A DNA stretch of 64,000 nt. Source: Zygnema cylindricum. Taxonomy: Eukaryota > Streptophyta > Zygnematophyceae > Zygnematales > Zygnemataceae. How positions within the stretch are numbered: position 1 is the stretch's first letter; each line of letters opens with the position of its first letter. A program made the translations under genes and the position numbers. The stretch lies in NCBI GenBank assembly GCA_037447655.1, contig JBBHKE010002217.1, forward strand, positions 333,420 through 397,419, written 5' to 3'. This document shows, piece by piece, positions 1-12,430 of the stretch. Under the pieces are notes generated by a model. That model made no database searches, had not been told where the DNA came from, and was given only the letters and a program-made list of their open reading frames with translations.

Positions 1-160
1 TTGGTAGCAAAATTTTACAAGAATAAATAACACCAATGGTAACTGCAAAAAATAAGTTTATCCTTCAACCCTTTATTTTATAATTTACAAATGATAGCAT
101 TAATTGACACTAGAAACATATTTCCTGGTGTTTTTCACAAAGGCAAAAGCAGCGTTTGCA

Positions 161-350
161 ACAAAAAGTGGAATGAAAACATTTTTTCTCCGTACACACA
201 AGTCCGATTGTGGATCTGACGGTTGGGATTGAGGTAACATTCTCAGCTTCCGGTTGGCGGTCTCAAATTGAAAATCGGATAATTGTGTACGGAGAAAAGA
301 TGTTTTAAGTGCCGAAAAAAACATTAACACTAATAGCGATTCACGGTGTA
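161..350. repeat. Partial copy of small TIR element (same family as 18378-18600)
   Basis: The stretch from about 161 to 350 matches the element at 18378-18600 in order. Shared blocks include a CCGTAC segment, a segment reading GGCGGTCTCAAAT, and the right end TAATAGCGATTCACGGTGTA. The left terminal repeat is missing or diverged here. The copy sits where the first intron of the galactinol synthase gene should be. Confidence 0.6.
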
Positions 351-493
351 GGAGTCCTAAAAATTATCCATCCTTCTTTACTATGCCATTCTAAAACAGT
401 CTATTTCCTCGGAACAACCAGACCATCTTATTCAAATAAAGTCCTCCACAGTGCCACCATCTTATTCAAAATAAGTACTTTACAAGGCCTCAC

Positions 494-656
494 CTGCCAC
501 TACTAGAGGATACAAACTTCGAACTGCTTTCAAACTCTTTGCGAGTCCAACGACGCCCTTCACATAGTCTCCATTGCCTGTTAGAAACGTCACGTAGGCA
601 TAACGTGACATTTGTCCCTTCATGGCTTTTCCTGGCAGTCCATTGACACTTGGCAT
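494..656 (-). CDS. Galactinol synthase, first coding exon only (gene runs off left edge)
   Basis: Galactinol synthase (glycosyltransferase family 8) transfers galactose from UDP-galactose to myo-inositol, the first committed step of raffinose-family sugars. The exon encodes about 54 residues. It contains YVTFLTGNGDYVKGVVGLA and then YPLVVA, which is the conserved start of the GT8 domain in plant galactinol synthases. The start at 656 is the first in-frame ATG after a likely acceptor (CAG, 734-732). A strong GTAAGT donor at 924-919 suggests a 5'-UTR intron upstream. The exon ends at 494 with a GTGAGG donor. The UDP-binding DxD motif and the rest of the roughly 330-residue protein are not in the window, so the first coding intron exceeds 490 bp and holds the repeat at 161-350. 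Identification rests on one exon, but the motif is distinctive. Confidence 0.75.
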
Positions 657-731
657 GATTGTAGCAGGAATTAGGGGTTTAGAATCCAGCCAAGATTTGG
701 AAGGTTGGAAAATGTTTTTTTTTCTTGTAAC

Positions 732-924
732 CTGAAACAACAAATATGAACCGAGAGTAATTTGAGAATCAAATTTGATTTGGATTGCTGTAAATTGTTT
801 CTAGAAACTTAAAGAAAGTTTGAAACCTTAAGGGGGAAGAGTATTAAATTCGGAATCAAATATTTTGGACAAAGTACAGATGTAGAAAGGAAAAGCTTTC
901 GAAGAAAGAGAGAAAAAAACTTAC
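732..924 (-). other. Candidate 5'-UTR intron of the galactinol synthase gene
   Basis: On the minus strand a GTAAGT donor (924-919) and a pyrimidine-rich TTGTTTCAG acceptor (740-732) bracket about 190 bp just upstream of the coding exon. This would place the upstream leader exon beyond 925. It is predicted by splice-site pattern alone. Confidence 0.4.
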
Positions 925-2647
925 AAAACTGAATCCAAGACTAAAGAACAGTTTTCGAAAATAGAGAAGGAAAAACTTAAAGTAAGTAGAGTCGAGACTA
1001 ACAGCTAGGAAGTGGAAAAGTGGAAGTGTAAAATATTGTTCAAATTATTAGCTTGAGAGAAAAGTCTGGCAATGTAGGCTAGGGTAAGAGCTTTGAAATC
1101 AGCTGCTGAGGCTTGCTGCAAGGGCTTGGAGTGAATCAACATTGCCAAGTGAAGTTCGGCACTTATTTAAATTCGTTGAAATTTCCGGGCAGCTTGTGAA
1201 GTCTTTTCGGGCAAATGAGAGACGTAACAATTATTTCAGTTGCGGAATGTTCTGGAGAATACCTAATCGACGAAGATCGACGCAATAATGAAAGTGATTG
1301 GCTATTTGCTTTGGTTGCGTACAAATGATTGGTTCCTGGAAAGCCGGAATAGAAACTTCAGGACCACGATGTGAATTATAAAGCGCTATACGCCTGTAGT
1401 AACCAACGAGAAATGGGCAGCAAAAAATTTACTTTTTGGGCAGGCAAAATGGACAAAGAATACAGTAGACACAGAATGTGTGCGGCCGTCATCACACTTG
1501 CGATAGTGATGCTTGCATAAAGTGTGTGACACGCTGGCATTTGTCAATCACCGACACCTACAAGGATAGGCCGACAGTATAGTTGTCAAAAAATGGCTGC
1601 CGATGCATGCAGACATGGATCTTGGCAGCTATGCTGGACATTGGCCACGCACTTCCAGCTTTGTGGCGTCCATGCTGGCTCCCGATGTCAAAGCAGACAA
1701 ACCGACAAATTAAATAAACTTTATCGTAAGCAATGGCCAATAGCGGGGGCAGAAAGTTAAGCAGAAAGTTTAGAACATAAAGTTTCAGCAGCTCAAAGAG
1801 TTGTTTTTGTTTTGCCTTCTTACAAAAAACTCCCAGGACCAATCTCGGCCGTCCTTTTGGGGAACCTTGGCGTTAATAGTTAGCATTTTACAGTCAGCAT
1901 CTATGTTTTGACAAAAAGTACATATCTGACGATGTCGATTTGGCTCATCTATTGATCTGAAAGATCCTGACGTTCCTTTTCTTTGCTTTACCGTACAGCA
2001 GTACAGCTGGGATTTACGCTAGCCTACATTTGGGTGGAAAGTTGAACTGGCTGTAAGAATACAGTAAAGTAGGGAACCACAAGAACAGCCTTTTCCAGTT
2101 TTTCTACAGTCCAGTTCGTACATCCAGTACAGCTTCGTGGATTCGTCGAACAGCTTGGATTAAATACGGATCAGACGAGCGAATTACGAACCGCTGGAAT
2201 TCGGGCCGTCAATCTGTCGGTTTCGCAGAATACGAACCGTCGCCAGCTTTTTATGTGATACGACTTTTGAAGTTTTGCTCCATGAAGACGTTTCTAACCG
2301 TTGATCATATTCTATTATTCTGACTGTTTTTTATGCATCATAGAATGTATGAAATTATCTCCAAGTTTCCTCCAGCAGTCCTGCATCACTTTCCTTTCGA
2401 CTTTTTTTGTTACTTAGACGCTACCGTATTTCCTTTGTCAACCTTGTTCTTCTCTACTTCTTGCTCACGGATACGTTAAAGCTTAAGGATAGTATTTCAC
2501 TATTTCCGCCTATCAAGTTTAATTTTCTCGACAAAAAAGGACGCAAAAAGAAACTTGAATCACTTTTTATTTTCACAGTCCTCTATTTTCTTGTTGAGTC
2601 ATGACATTTATTCCAACAGTATATTAAAAGTAAAAGTTTAGCTATCC
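925..2647. promoter_or_regulatory. Intergenic region between divergent galactinol synthase and scramblase genes
   Basis: No protein-coding signal could be supported here. The short ORFs at 1558-1842 (-) and 2407-2604 (+) show no recognisable motif. Because the flanking genes point away from each other, both promoters should lie here, but no convincing TATA box was located. Confidence 0.35.
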
Positions 2648-5600
2648 ATGGCAAGATCAGGATGTATGAGAAAGAATCTTTCATCAGCCTTTTTCTTGCT
2701 AGAAACATATCATCCCTTTTCAAAACCTCTTTGTAAGGTAAGGAGTTGAAGTTTTCAATATTTTGACAAGTATTTTGACAAATAATTGGACAAACATTTT
2801 GCTTTTTTCCCTATGAAGAATGTCACATGTCAATTTGGCTGTCTTTCTTTGATAGTGTTTCTTCAAAAAATAAACTTATCGGAAATATTCATCCATTCCT
2901 TACATTGTGATTTTAAAATTCACATATTCACATATTGTTTGAAATGGTATTAACGTAGTACAACTGAAAAAGGTTGATGACAATTTCTGAACGTAAATAA
3001 ATGGATTATTGTAGTTGATTGTCATTTGGCAATCGTTTTTTTTTTTTTGTCTTTCACTTTTCCGTCCAATTTTTTGCAAGCGTTTTTATTCTTCAATGGA
3101 ACTCAATCAATTTTTATCATTATATCTTAATACGTTTAAAAAGTTTTCAGTGCATACGTGCCTTACCACACTAAATATTGTCTATCTCTAATGATTGTCA
3201 CAATAATTGCAGAATTAGCGCCAAGTAAATTATTTTAGGTCTCCATTTAATGGTAATTAAAGTGGTACTAAACCAGTAACGGCGATGAACAGTAATGAAA
3301 ATAATGTGTGACTTTTTTGGCCGAACATTTCTTAGTGTGGTGGACATCGATTCTCATCTTTCATCGAACACTGCTCATTGTTAATCTTTTTCTAGTGCGT
3401 GTTTTTTTTATGCAAAATCATAAATTAATGTTGTAACAGTATTTAGTTAAGTGGTCCACAATGAGCCACGTGGCAAATTATAATTTAGAGTAATTAATCC
3501 TAATAAGTGTTAACGATAATAATACACTAACTCTAATAGCGATTTAGTGGTAGCAGAGATTCAGTAGATGCCCAATTGTTTATCACAAGGCCTTTTTCCT
3601 TTTTTTTGCTAGAATTTCTTACTTTTTTATTTTCTACTTTTTTACAAGACTATTTTACTTTTTTCTGTGACCATTTAGTAGCTCTTATTGAGATTGTTGA
3701 GTTTCTAGAGCGTTGTGAGGTTGAACTTTAAAGGCTCTGGATATTCATGTGCTTATATTCTCTCCCTTTTTCTGTGTTATCTGGAGTAAAAGCCACCTGT
3801 TCAAACATCCTCAATGATCCTTGTAACCTTTTTTTTTGTCGTTTTGCTTCGTAATCTGATTGATCGTGGCAACAATCTGGTAATTTTTTTCCTTGAAAAT
3901 CAGAATGAATATCTTGGTGTCAGGCGATACTTTTCGGCTTGCGACCCTACTGAATTTCATGGACAAAAAGCTACTGGTTCCTTGAAAACTTTGTCTCACC
4001 TTAGCAGGACCGAGTTCACTTGTTTCAATGGAGAAGACAACAGTCAATTTATGTCGCGCAATCGTTTCCATGCTCGAGTTTTAAATTCTTCTCCTGGAGT
4101 ATTAAATTCTCTGGATGCACTTCCACAACCGAGAACAAACTCAAACTCTGTGACATTGAGCTTTGCAGTTCGTAGTATTGAAAAACCGAGTCCAAAACCA
4201 ACTTCATATTCTGTTCGAAGATTTAGTAGCGAGCGTGATAATCTTGTTAAAAGCTTCAAGGTAGCACAAAAGAAGCTAAATGAGAGATTGAGAAGGCTTC
4301 GAGAGGTTGAGCGACAAAGTCAAATCGAGTCAAGTTCGTCTTTCTCACCACCTTCAGAAGCTCCCATTGCTCCTCCTTCAGCTATGCATCAGCAGTTAGG
4401 TGTTGACCTGGCTGGTCTCACAATGTTGAGTGAACAACCTCCACCTACACAGCCTTTGGTTGGTCCATTGCAACCAAAAACTTATGAAGAGGTATGTTTT
4501 TGTAGGTTTTTCAGGCTTTTATAGAGTTTTTTAGGGTCTTTGGACGGTTGTTATCACATGTTTGACCCAAGTTTTAACCTGAGATTTGGTCAATTGTGAT
4601 AGTGACCAAACCATCTTTTCAAATGGATGGAAATTTAGGAAAGTATACCTTTCCTTTTGCCACACGTTTTTTTAATCGAAACTCTTGCTTAACGATCTAA
4701 GCCACGCAAATGTCTATCTGGTTTCTTGAGGAAACCTCTTGATTTTATGTACTTTTCTTCCAGGTTTGATGTACTTTTACTGGGGATGATGTTTACATGC
4801 AGCGAAAATTAGCAGATCTTTTGGCACGACCCGACCTTATGATGACGCGGAAAGTTGAATGGGCAAATGTTATTGCGGGCTTTGAGCAGGTCAGCCTCTC
4901 TCCCTGCCTCTCTCCATCCCTCCCTCTCTCTCTCCCACTTTCTTGCCCACGCTCTCCTCCTATCTCCTTCCCTCTCTCTCTTTCTCTCTCCCTCTCTTTC
5001 TCTCTCTCTCCCTGCCTTCCCTCGAACGAGGAGTGCATAGGAAAGAGGGGAGGAAGAAGAAGGTGAAGGAGGGGAAGGAGAGGAAGGAGGAGGGGAATGA
5101 AGGGAGGAAGTTGGGGAAGAAAAAAATGTGTGTTATGTGGAGGTGGTAAAGAGGAGGAGGAGAGTAAGAGGAAAGGGATAAGTGATTCAAAAAGGGAAGT
5201 ATGATAAAAAACAAATCCCTGTTGACTCTGTCTTTGTAATTAGCTTTGCTTCTGTTATCACTTTGTCATAGGTAATTTCAATAAGAAAACAGCGAAATTA
5301 CACAGAATATTTCCTGGTTTGTACCTCGGGTTATCATTAAAAGAATGAAATTTACAACACCTTCGCTATAATGTCAACATATATTCGTTATTATTTAATT
5401 GTAAAAGGCTTTGGGAGTGTCATTATAGGCATTCTCTAAGAATGATTAATTCTTTTTTGTGCTTTAAAATTGCTTTGGGTGAATTTCAATTAGGTGAGGT
5501 TGTCAATGTCTTCATCAATAGCTCTTGTGAAGGAGAAAAACCCTAGAAAAATTGCAATTAAGGAGTTAACATTAGAAAGTGTTTTTTGTTGTCATTCTCG

Positions 5601-8600
5601 CCCTCATATAATTGAAGTTGCGTTCGGTAGTGATTTTAGAAACGGTAGTGATTCTAAAAACGGTTGTTCTCATTAATGCTGGTATATAACTGTGCAGCAA
5701 AACAGATATGTCATCATGGATCCACACAAGGGCCTGGTATGATATTCTCTTCTTGTTTCTCTTCTTGTTGGTCTTCTTTTTTCTCTTCTTGTTACTCTTC
5801 TTGTTTCCTTTTCTACTGCAATTGCTGTAAGCTTAAGTATTTAACTTTTTATTCGTGTTGTCGCATGTAAGATCAAAGTTTTTTCTTTCTTTTCTTTTAT
5901 TGTTTTTCAGAAAGAAAAGTGTTTTTTGTGAATTTGTTGCTTTGCATTTTTATATGCATTTGATTTCGAAAAGATAGGGGTTTGTTTGCGTAAGTTTGAA
6001 GCTTTAGAAACAGAGGTTGCATTTAAGTTCTGGAAGATATGTGGTAAAGATTGTACCAGAATTATAAAATTCATCTGATAGTGAGAATGTAAAAGTCTTT
6101 TGGACATACTCTTATATTCCGGCTTTTGATGGACAGACGGTCGGATTCATTTTGGAAAGAAGCAACCCGCTTTTGCGACAGGTATGTTTTTTTTTTTTTT
6201 GGGGGTCCAAAAAAGCTTTGCATTTTCAAAATGAGTTCATGTCTTAACTCTGTTGCTCTGCCACACTCTTTCGCATCAAAAAAGAATCCAAAGGATTCAA
6301 AGAAAATGAATGACAAAGAATCCCTCCTTCCTTTGACAAATGACAAAGAATCCTTTGATAATCGTGTACATTGAGCTGGTTTCAACTTATAATCAAATAT
6401 TTATTTCCGCTTAGCAAATTTCGGCATAGTAATCACAATTTCTGCCGTCTCCCATGTTGCAAATCAAGGACACCAACCATCGCTATTAAAAGTTAGTGAA
6501 TTATTACCGTCAACACTTAACTAAAATTAACTGCACTATTTATGTTCGGACACGTGGCTCATTATGGGCCACTTAACTAAACAGTGCTATTGAAACTAAT
6601 TCATAATTTTGGGTCAAAAAAACATTCCGTCCAATTAGAGTAATTAACTCCAATAGCGATGGGCATTGTACTATTTTACAACTTGTTTATATGTTTATGT
6701 TTATAGATCAATTTCTCAGCTTATCAACAGCATTTTAAGATGCGTCGTCTCTCTCTCTCCTTTTTTTTTTCTTTGTGGGCAGTTTTTACGAGCAAGGCGT
6801 TACTTTCAAGCAACATTCTACAATGCTCTTGGAGAGGAGCTTTGTGTGGTAAGGCAACATTAAAAAGTGAAAATTTGTGATCTATTTCTACTTTGTGTCC
6901 AGAAAAAGAATACATAATTTAATGACCTTGTTGTTCTTTATTGATTATTTGCATCCTAAGGACAGTTCCTCAGTTTCCTCTTTTGTTTTCATGAGACCCA
7001 AATGGAACTTCTTAATCATTTCATTTTTTTTATCTCCTTAGGCCACTTGGTTGGTTAGTAGGTTTTGTCGTATTACTATTTTCTCACTCATTTTTTTTAT
7101 CAGGATGGAGATTTTGGGAATCGGATTATGTTAAGATCTCAGTCATTTTTTCTTCTTTCTTTATGTGATATTTAGCCTAACATTTTTTTTTCAAATTCTC
7201 GGTGACCGAAATCCTAATAAAAAGGAAAAATAAATAAATATATATTGGTGGGGCAGGTTCGGCGACCATTCTATTGGATCAGCAGCACTCTCACTGTAGA
7301 AATTGGAGGCAAGGTCAGGAAGCCTTTGTTTTTTTTACGGAAATCTTTTCTTTCTTTATTTTGTTTCCTAAGGACATGTGTTATTATGCAATGTATTCTG
7401 AATCTTTTTTTTTCTGACAGAATGCTTTGCCAAGCTGTGTCGTCGTCTCTAAATGTTACACCTTGTACCACTATTAGAGCAAAGAAACTATTAAGTATTT
7501 ATGTGAAATTTCTGTCAATTATTCTAATGTAAGGTTCAGTAGATGTGGATGATTCCCAACCACTTAATGCAAATATTATTTTTTATTCTTCTCACTATTT
7601 TCGTGGTCTAAGGTCAAATTAAAATGCGCACCAAATTAATGTTCTTACTCTTTGAGTGATTCATGTCGTACTGTAACTTTGTGTGGATCAGTCCAATGAA
7701 GAAGGAGAGTAATTTGAGACTTGTTTATAAACACGTTGGTAATAGTGGTTTGCATTACTTACCACTATTAGGTATGTTGACACATCCTGGGGAAAAAAGA
7801 AGAAAGGGAGGCAGGTGTTCTAATAGAGGGAGAAGGTGGTATTTTACTTTTTGCAGGTAGTTGGGAAAGTCCTTCAGCGATGGCATCTATGGAGGCGCAA
7901 CTATGATGTGTATATAAAGTAATATTCAATTATGTCAACATAGTTAGTATGTCTATTATTGTTGTAAACTTATTGATTGCCAGTCGGTAAATGCTTTAAA
8001 TTCTCTGTAACTGTTGACTTCTTGCTCGAAAAGTTGTAGTTTTTTGTTTTATTGTTAAGTAAATTATCTGTTGAATGAACAACTTTCCTCTGTTGTCATT
8101 TTAGCGCTTGTTTATAGACATCGTTTGAGGTGAGTTGTTAGAATTTCTATAGTGATTTGTCGATTGTTTATCCGCTGTTAAATTTTTTTACAGGAAAAAG
8201 GATCAATTCGCAATTTTTTGGATAAATCATCACTTCTGCAGTCGGTTGAAAAATTGAAATTGTTGCAATTGCAATTTTTTTTTGCAGATCTGATGAAGTT
8301 ATGAGACAATTTGGAGAAGTTAGTAATCCGGGATTCTGGTGGTGGACTTTTACGGTGAAAGATGAGAATGGGAATCCTTTAGCGGAAATAGATCGATCTT
8401 GGAGAGGGCTTGGGTTCGAGGTGAGATGCAAAATAAAAGGAAGACCTGAGAAGAGAAATTGAGAGGGAAAAAAAAAAGGGAAAAGTAAAATAGTGAATGG
8501 GAATAGAATACGTGTTTCTCTTGTTGTATATACTTCGTTGACTTACACGCAGCGTCCTTTTCTTTATTCCAGGAATCTTACCTTGAGAGTGAGCATAAAT

Positions 8601-8982
8601 TCTTATAGTCATCAACATTGTTCTCTGGTTTTCTCTTCACATTTTGCAATTAAAAGGACAATTCTCACGGAGATTGTCCACTTATACTTGATATTTTCTC
8701 TCCTGATCAATATTATCTCAGAAACTGGTCCTTTTCCCTCTGCCACTAACCTTTCTCATATTCCATGTATATTCGTATTCATCGATTCGATTTATTTATT
8801 ATTTTTGCTTCTTTTCTATGCAGTTTTTCACAGATGCAGGACAATATTTTGTGCGTTTTGGGGATATTAGTGTTGATGGTGATGCCAGCAAAGCTCCACC
8901 TCCCTCTTCTATTTCTACAACCGCTGGGGTTCCTTTGAATCACACAAATCTTGAGGAGATGACACGAGCAGCTGAACAGGTC

Positions 8983-9013
<31 letters not shown>

Positions 9014-10617
9014 CCTCTCTCTCTCCCCCTCCCTCTCTCTCTCTCCATATATATACATATATAACATATATATACCTCTCTCTGTCTTTTTAAATATATA
9101 TATATATGTCTGTCCTCTGTCTCATCTCTCCCTCTCTCAACTCTCTCATCTCATCTCCCTCTCCCCTCTTACCTCTCCCTCTCCCTTCCCTTCCCCTCTC
9201 CCCCTCCCCTCTCCCCTCATCTCCTACCTTTCAAATCCTCTCTTTAAAAAAATTTCCTATTCTCTGTCTGACTCCTCTCTCTCCTCTCTCTCCTCTCTCC
9301 CCTCCCTCTCCTCTCTTTCTTTCACTCATTTGCATCATAGAACATAGGAAGTTTCTTGGTGATTTAACTTTGTTATAGAGTATCTTCGTCTCGGAACATG
9401 GATAACATTGTTCTCAATGGTCGAAGCACCTGCCTGGATTATAAGATTCAGGACATGAATCATACAGGTGATCTAAATGGTGTGGTCAGGTTTTGTTAGT
9501 TTGATCAGATTTCCTAAGTTGATGGAAGATTTGACTAGAGAAGTGACGTGACAACCTTGGAGCCACCAATTCTTCATTATTTGGTCATCGTTGGATTGGC
9601 TCCCATGTTTTACAAACCTCTCTTTTGCATCTCAAGATAGATTCTTATGAGGCAGGAAAATCGGTCCGTCAGCGCAAGTTTAAGGAGGATTGACATTCCC
9701 AGAGAATGAATTAGGCAGTTTTTTGTATCCTATTCCGTAATATTCATGCGTTTTTGTTTGACAGTTACTTTTGTTATTGGAACCGAAGCATGCTAAATCC
9801 CTATGTTTCTTTATGTTTCTTTATGTTGTTGTGTTACATTACTTGTTACCTTGACCATTATTTTTACCTTTTCCTTTCCCCCTTCCCTTCCTTTTCTCGT
9901 TCACTTATTTTTTCAAATCCTCTTTTTATGGGCACAGGTCCCTCCTTTCGAAGTGGCGAGGCCTCTGAGTTTGGAAGAGAGAGCAGTGGTGTTGGGTCTC
10001 GCAATGTCCCTCGACAACGACTTCTTCTCCAGACACAGGTGGGCGACCAATTCCCCCTTGTATCTTGTTTTTACAAGTGACGCAAGCAAATAATTTCTGG
10101 ATTCTTTCTGGATCAAGTTCATCCAACTAGTGAATAATTAAAATCAATCTATGATGATGATTCATAGTCGTATAATGCACCGTAGTACTAGTACATGGTA
10201 ATAGTCAAGTTCTCGACTTGTTGGATCACAGTCCATCACTAGGTCCAGAAACTGGTAATACTTAATGATAGCAGCAATGCTTCATAGCTTTATAGGCCCA
10301 TTCAGTCTTATTAAATAGTAACTACTGAGTGGATCAAGGATAAAAATTTGCGACTAATGAAACATTGTTGATAGAGTTTAGCCGAATGAATGCGTCAGAC
10401 CAATAGTAAGAGCTTGATTTCAGAAGGGAGTTACTTAGTGTTTAGACGGCTAACAAAGTACTATTGTATGTTTGTAAATATATTTCTATGTCTTTATTTT
10501 ATTTCCGGCATTGTTTTTATTTTTGACTTGAACTTTTTTTTCGGTTTATCTTCTCTTGGGTGGAGCAGTGGTGAAGCTGGTATACTTCCATGGGGACTTC
10601 TGGCCGCTGGAGAATAA
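2648..10617 (+). CDS. Phospholipid scramblase-like protein of the AIM25 type, 13 exons
   Basis: Exons read: 2648-2737, 3904-4491, 4803-4889, 5698-5736, 6137-6181, 6783-6848, 7257-7313, 7857-7918, 8194-about 8244, 8288-8420, 8824-8979, 9938-10038, 10569-10617; about 507 residues. All junctions keep frame. Exon 1 (30 residues, basic and Ser-rich) looks like an organelle presequence. Exon 2 is a low-complexity Pro/Ser-rich linker. From exon 3 on, the scramblase-like beta-barrel core is clear: EWANVIAGFEQ, QNRYVIMDP, TVGFILERSNPLLRQ, RRYFQATFYNALG, VRRPFYWISSTL, QRWHLWRRNYDVY, NPGFWWWTFTVKDENGN, WRGLGFE, FFTDAGQYFVRFG, and a C-terminal segment with LSLEERAVVLGLAMSLDNDFF. These match my knowledge of plant scramblase-related proteins such as Arabidopsis At2g04940 and yeast Aim25, thought to be mitochondrial. 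The biochemical activity of this plant branch is not established. The exon 9/10 junction is uncertain: its only in-frame intron would be 43 bp with a weak donor. Confidence 0.85.
3390..3550 (-). repeat. MITE-like element in scramblase intron 1
   Basis: Read on the minus strand this segment follows 6478-6661 block by block: ATCGCTATTAGAGTTAGTG, then GCCACGTGGCTCAT, then CCACTTAACTAAA. It ends in the ATCGCTATT terminal motif. The two copies are in opposite orientation in introns of the same gene. Confidence 0.6.
4890..5180. repeat. Polypyrimidine tract followed by polypurine tract (scramblase intron 3)
   Basis: Immediately after the exon 3 donor about 140 bp is almost pure C/T (4893-5028). After a short break about 140 bp is almost pure G/A (5040-5180). 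The two blocks are roughly complementary, so the transcript could fold back on itself. Confidence 0.85.
6478..6661 (+). repeat. MITE-like element, 184 bp, in scramblase intron 5
   Basis: Perfect terminal inverted repeats CATCGCTATT (6478-6487) and AATAGCGATG (6652-6661) bound an AT-rich non-coding body. No clear target duplication is visible. A second copy lies at 3390-3550 in the opposite orientation. Confidence 0.65.
8980..9330. repeat. CT-rich and TA-rich simple sequence in scramblase intron 11
   Basis: A (CT)n tract starts right after the donor at 8980. It is followed by two TATATA stretches (about 9047-9105) and then by roughly 220 bp of irregular CTC/CCT repeats. No coding signal. Confidence 0.85.
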
Positions 10618-12240
10618 TTTACGATTTAACAATGGGCGAGAAAAAATACGTGAAAAAAATCGTTGTCAGAAAAGGCGTTCCTTGTTGTTTTCAGTTAAGT
10701 ATAGCAAGTTTTCCTCTCAATTTGTGGCGAAGAAAGGTAAATGGGGAAACACTCAAAAGTGGAGAGATATGGAAAATCTGATACATGAAAGGTTTTGAGA
10801 AGGGAGAAGGAGATCGTCAAGTTTGGGAAGATAACTCGAATATAACTCAAAGAAAACTCGAAGATCGTCTTGTAATTTTTTTTTTTGTTTTAGGACCAAA
10901 AATCAATGACGCTGAAGAACGGGAAGAGGAAATTTACTGTTGTAGAAAGTTTTTTTGATTATATGTGAAGCTATAAGGGATGTTTAAATTGTGCCCTGAG
11001 CAAAAAACAAAAAAAAAATAAAGAATCAGTCTTGACGTAAAGCTCGTTCCTAGTCTGAATGTATGTTTCAAGACGAAGGGTGGAAGGGAGAGGGAGGGTG
11101 GGAGGGAGTGGAAGGTTTTGATACAATGGAAAATGGGGCATTTCTACAGGAGATAATCCATGAAGAATTTAAGAATTCTATGGGACGTTAAAATTTTGGC
11201 ATAAAAAAAAAAAAAAAAACATTTTGTGGTTGATTTTGAGTGTTGGTTGCATACTGAGTGATTCAGCAATTTGGTCATCTTTTACTATTCCGAAATTTTC
11301 TCTTGACTGAAGAAGTCAGTTTTTACTACTTTACTTCTCTTCTCTTCGCCCATGCTGTCCCCCTTAATCTTATCTCTCCATTTTTCTCCCTCAAAATGTC
11401 AGAAAATGCTTAAACCTTGGGGTTAAGAGTTGTATAGGGCCATATTTTCAACATTGGTCCTCGTAACACTCACTCTTTTACCTTGTTCATTGGGTTGAGA
11501 TCCAAATTCATAAGTCTCTATTAATTATTGTTTGTGGTTACGTGTCCCTTTATTAACTGTTAAATTCCTTGGAAGTGTGTGTTATTATTTGTCCTCCGGC
11601 TTTTTAACGTGGAAGTCCATATTGTACGTGCATTTATGCAAAAACTTTACTTGAAATATTGTAAAATATGCGTATAAAATATGCTCAAATGTATTTTCTC
11701 TTGTGAACAATGTACAAATGTTTATAAACTCACGGGCATACTCATGTAACGAAAATACATTTGAAGCAAAACTTTGACTCTGACGCTTGTCTCACTTTCT
11801 CTCTCAATTCTTTGTAATGAAAAAGAACAATTTGTAATGGCTTCGACTTCATCCAATCCAGAAATGATGTCACAGTATCGGAACAGATTATCAAAAATTG
11901 AACGGCCCAGATTTCGTGTACATTTTTTTCTTTTTAGTTTTGAAGTGTGTAGATTATCATTCTTGAAAAAGAAAACAGGTGACGTGTCGCTTATCGAGAG
12001 AGAGCTGCATCTTCTACTATACTCTTCAGGAACCGAAATCTCGTGTAACACTCTCACACTTGGCAGGTGATGCCGGTAAGTGTGATACTTCTCAATGCAT
12101 TTCAGCAGCAATCTGGACCGTCGTTCTAGATTCAACGCTTCCGATTCGATCTTGCGTTCGAAGGCAGTTCAATCGCCGCTGTCAACATGCAGTCATCGGT
12201 ACTGTACTGCCATATTGAAGCTTTTAGAGTTTTAGGGTTT
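10618..12240. other. Scramblase 3' flank and intergenic DNA
   Basis: No supported gene. An AATAAA at 11017-11022, about 400 bp after the stop codon, is a possible polyadenylation signal. The overlapping opposite-strand ORFs at 11722-12218 show no recognisable motif and are probably chance ORFs. Confidence 0.4.
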
Positions 12241-12250
12241 TACCTCTACT

Positions 12251-12320
12251 CACGTGTTATCAATCTCCTGTCACCACGTGTTATCGACACCGTAATTTTA
12301 GCACGTGCTAACATCACGTG
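12251..12320. promoter_or_regulatory. Cluster of four G-boxes (CACGTG) upstream of the O-methyltransferase gene
   Basis: CACGTG occurs at 12251-12256, 12275-12280, 12302-12307 and 12315-12320, with a CGCGTG at 12335-12340. Three copies are followed by TTAT or CTA/CTT in a similar context. G-boxes bind bHLH and bZIP factors in light, jasmonate and ABA responses. The cluster lies about 110 bp upstream of the TATA-like box at 12431, which fits a proximal promoter. Confidence 0.6.
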
Positions 12321-12430
12321 CTTTGACTTGTAATCGCGTGCTATCAAACTTTCGGAAATTGATACCCTCCGCCAAAATTTCATCGCCGATTTTCTGCCTT
12401 GGATGATCTGGGCCGTCCAAACTTGAAACT

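Noticed and set aside
1558-1842. 94-codon minus-strand ORF upstream of galactinol synthase
   Set aside because: No homology signal recognised and no intact gene structure; not reported as a gene.
4793-5214. Overlapping ORFs on both strands in scramblase intron 3
   Set aside because: Polypyrimidine/polypurine tract; only the first part (4803-4889) is a true exon.
11722-12218. ORFs of 137, 98 and 79 codons on both strands
   Set aside because: Overlapping in several frames, no motif, no splice or promoter support.
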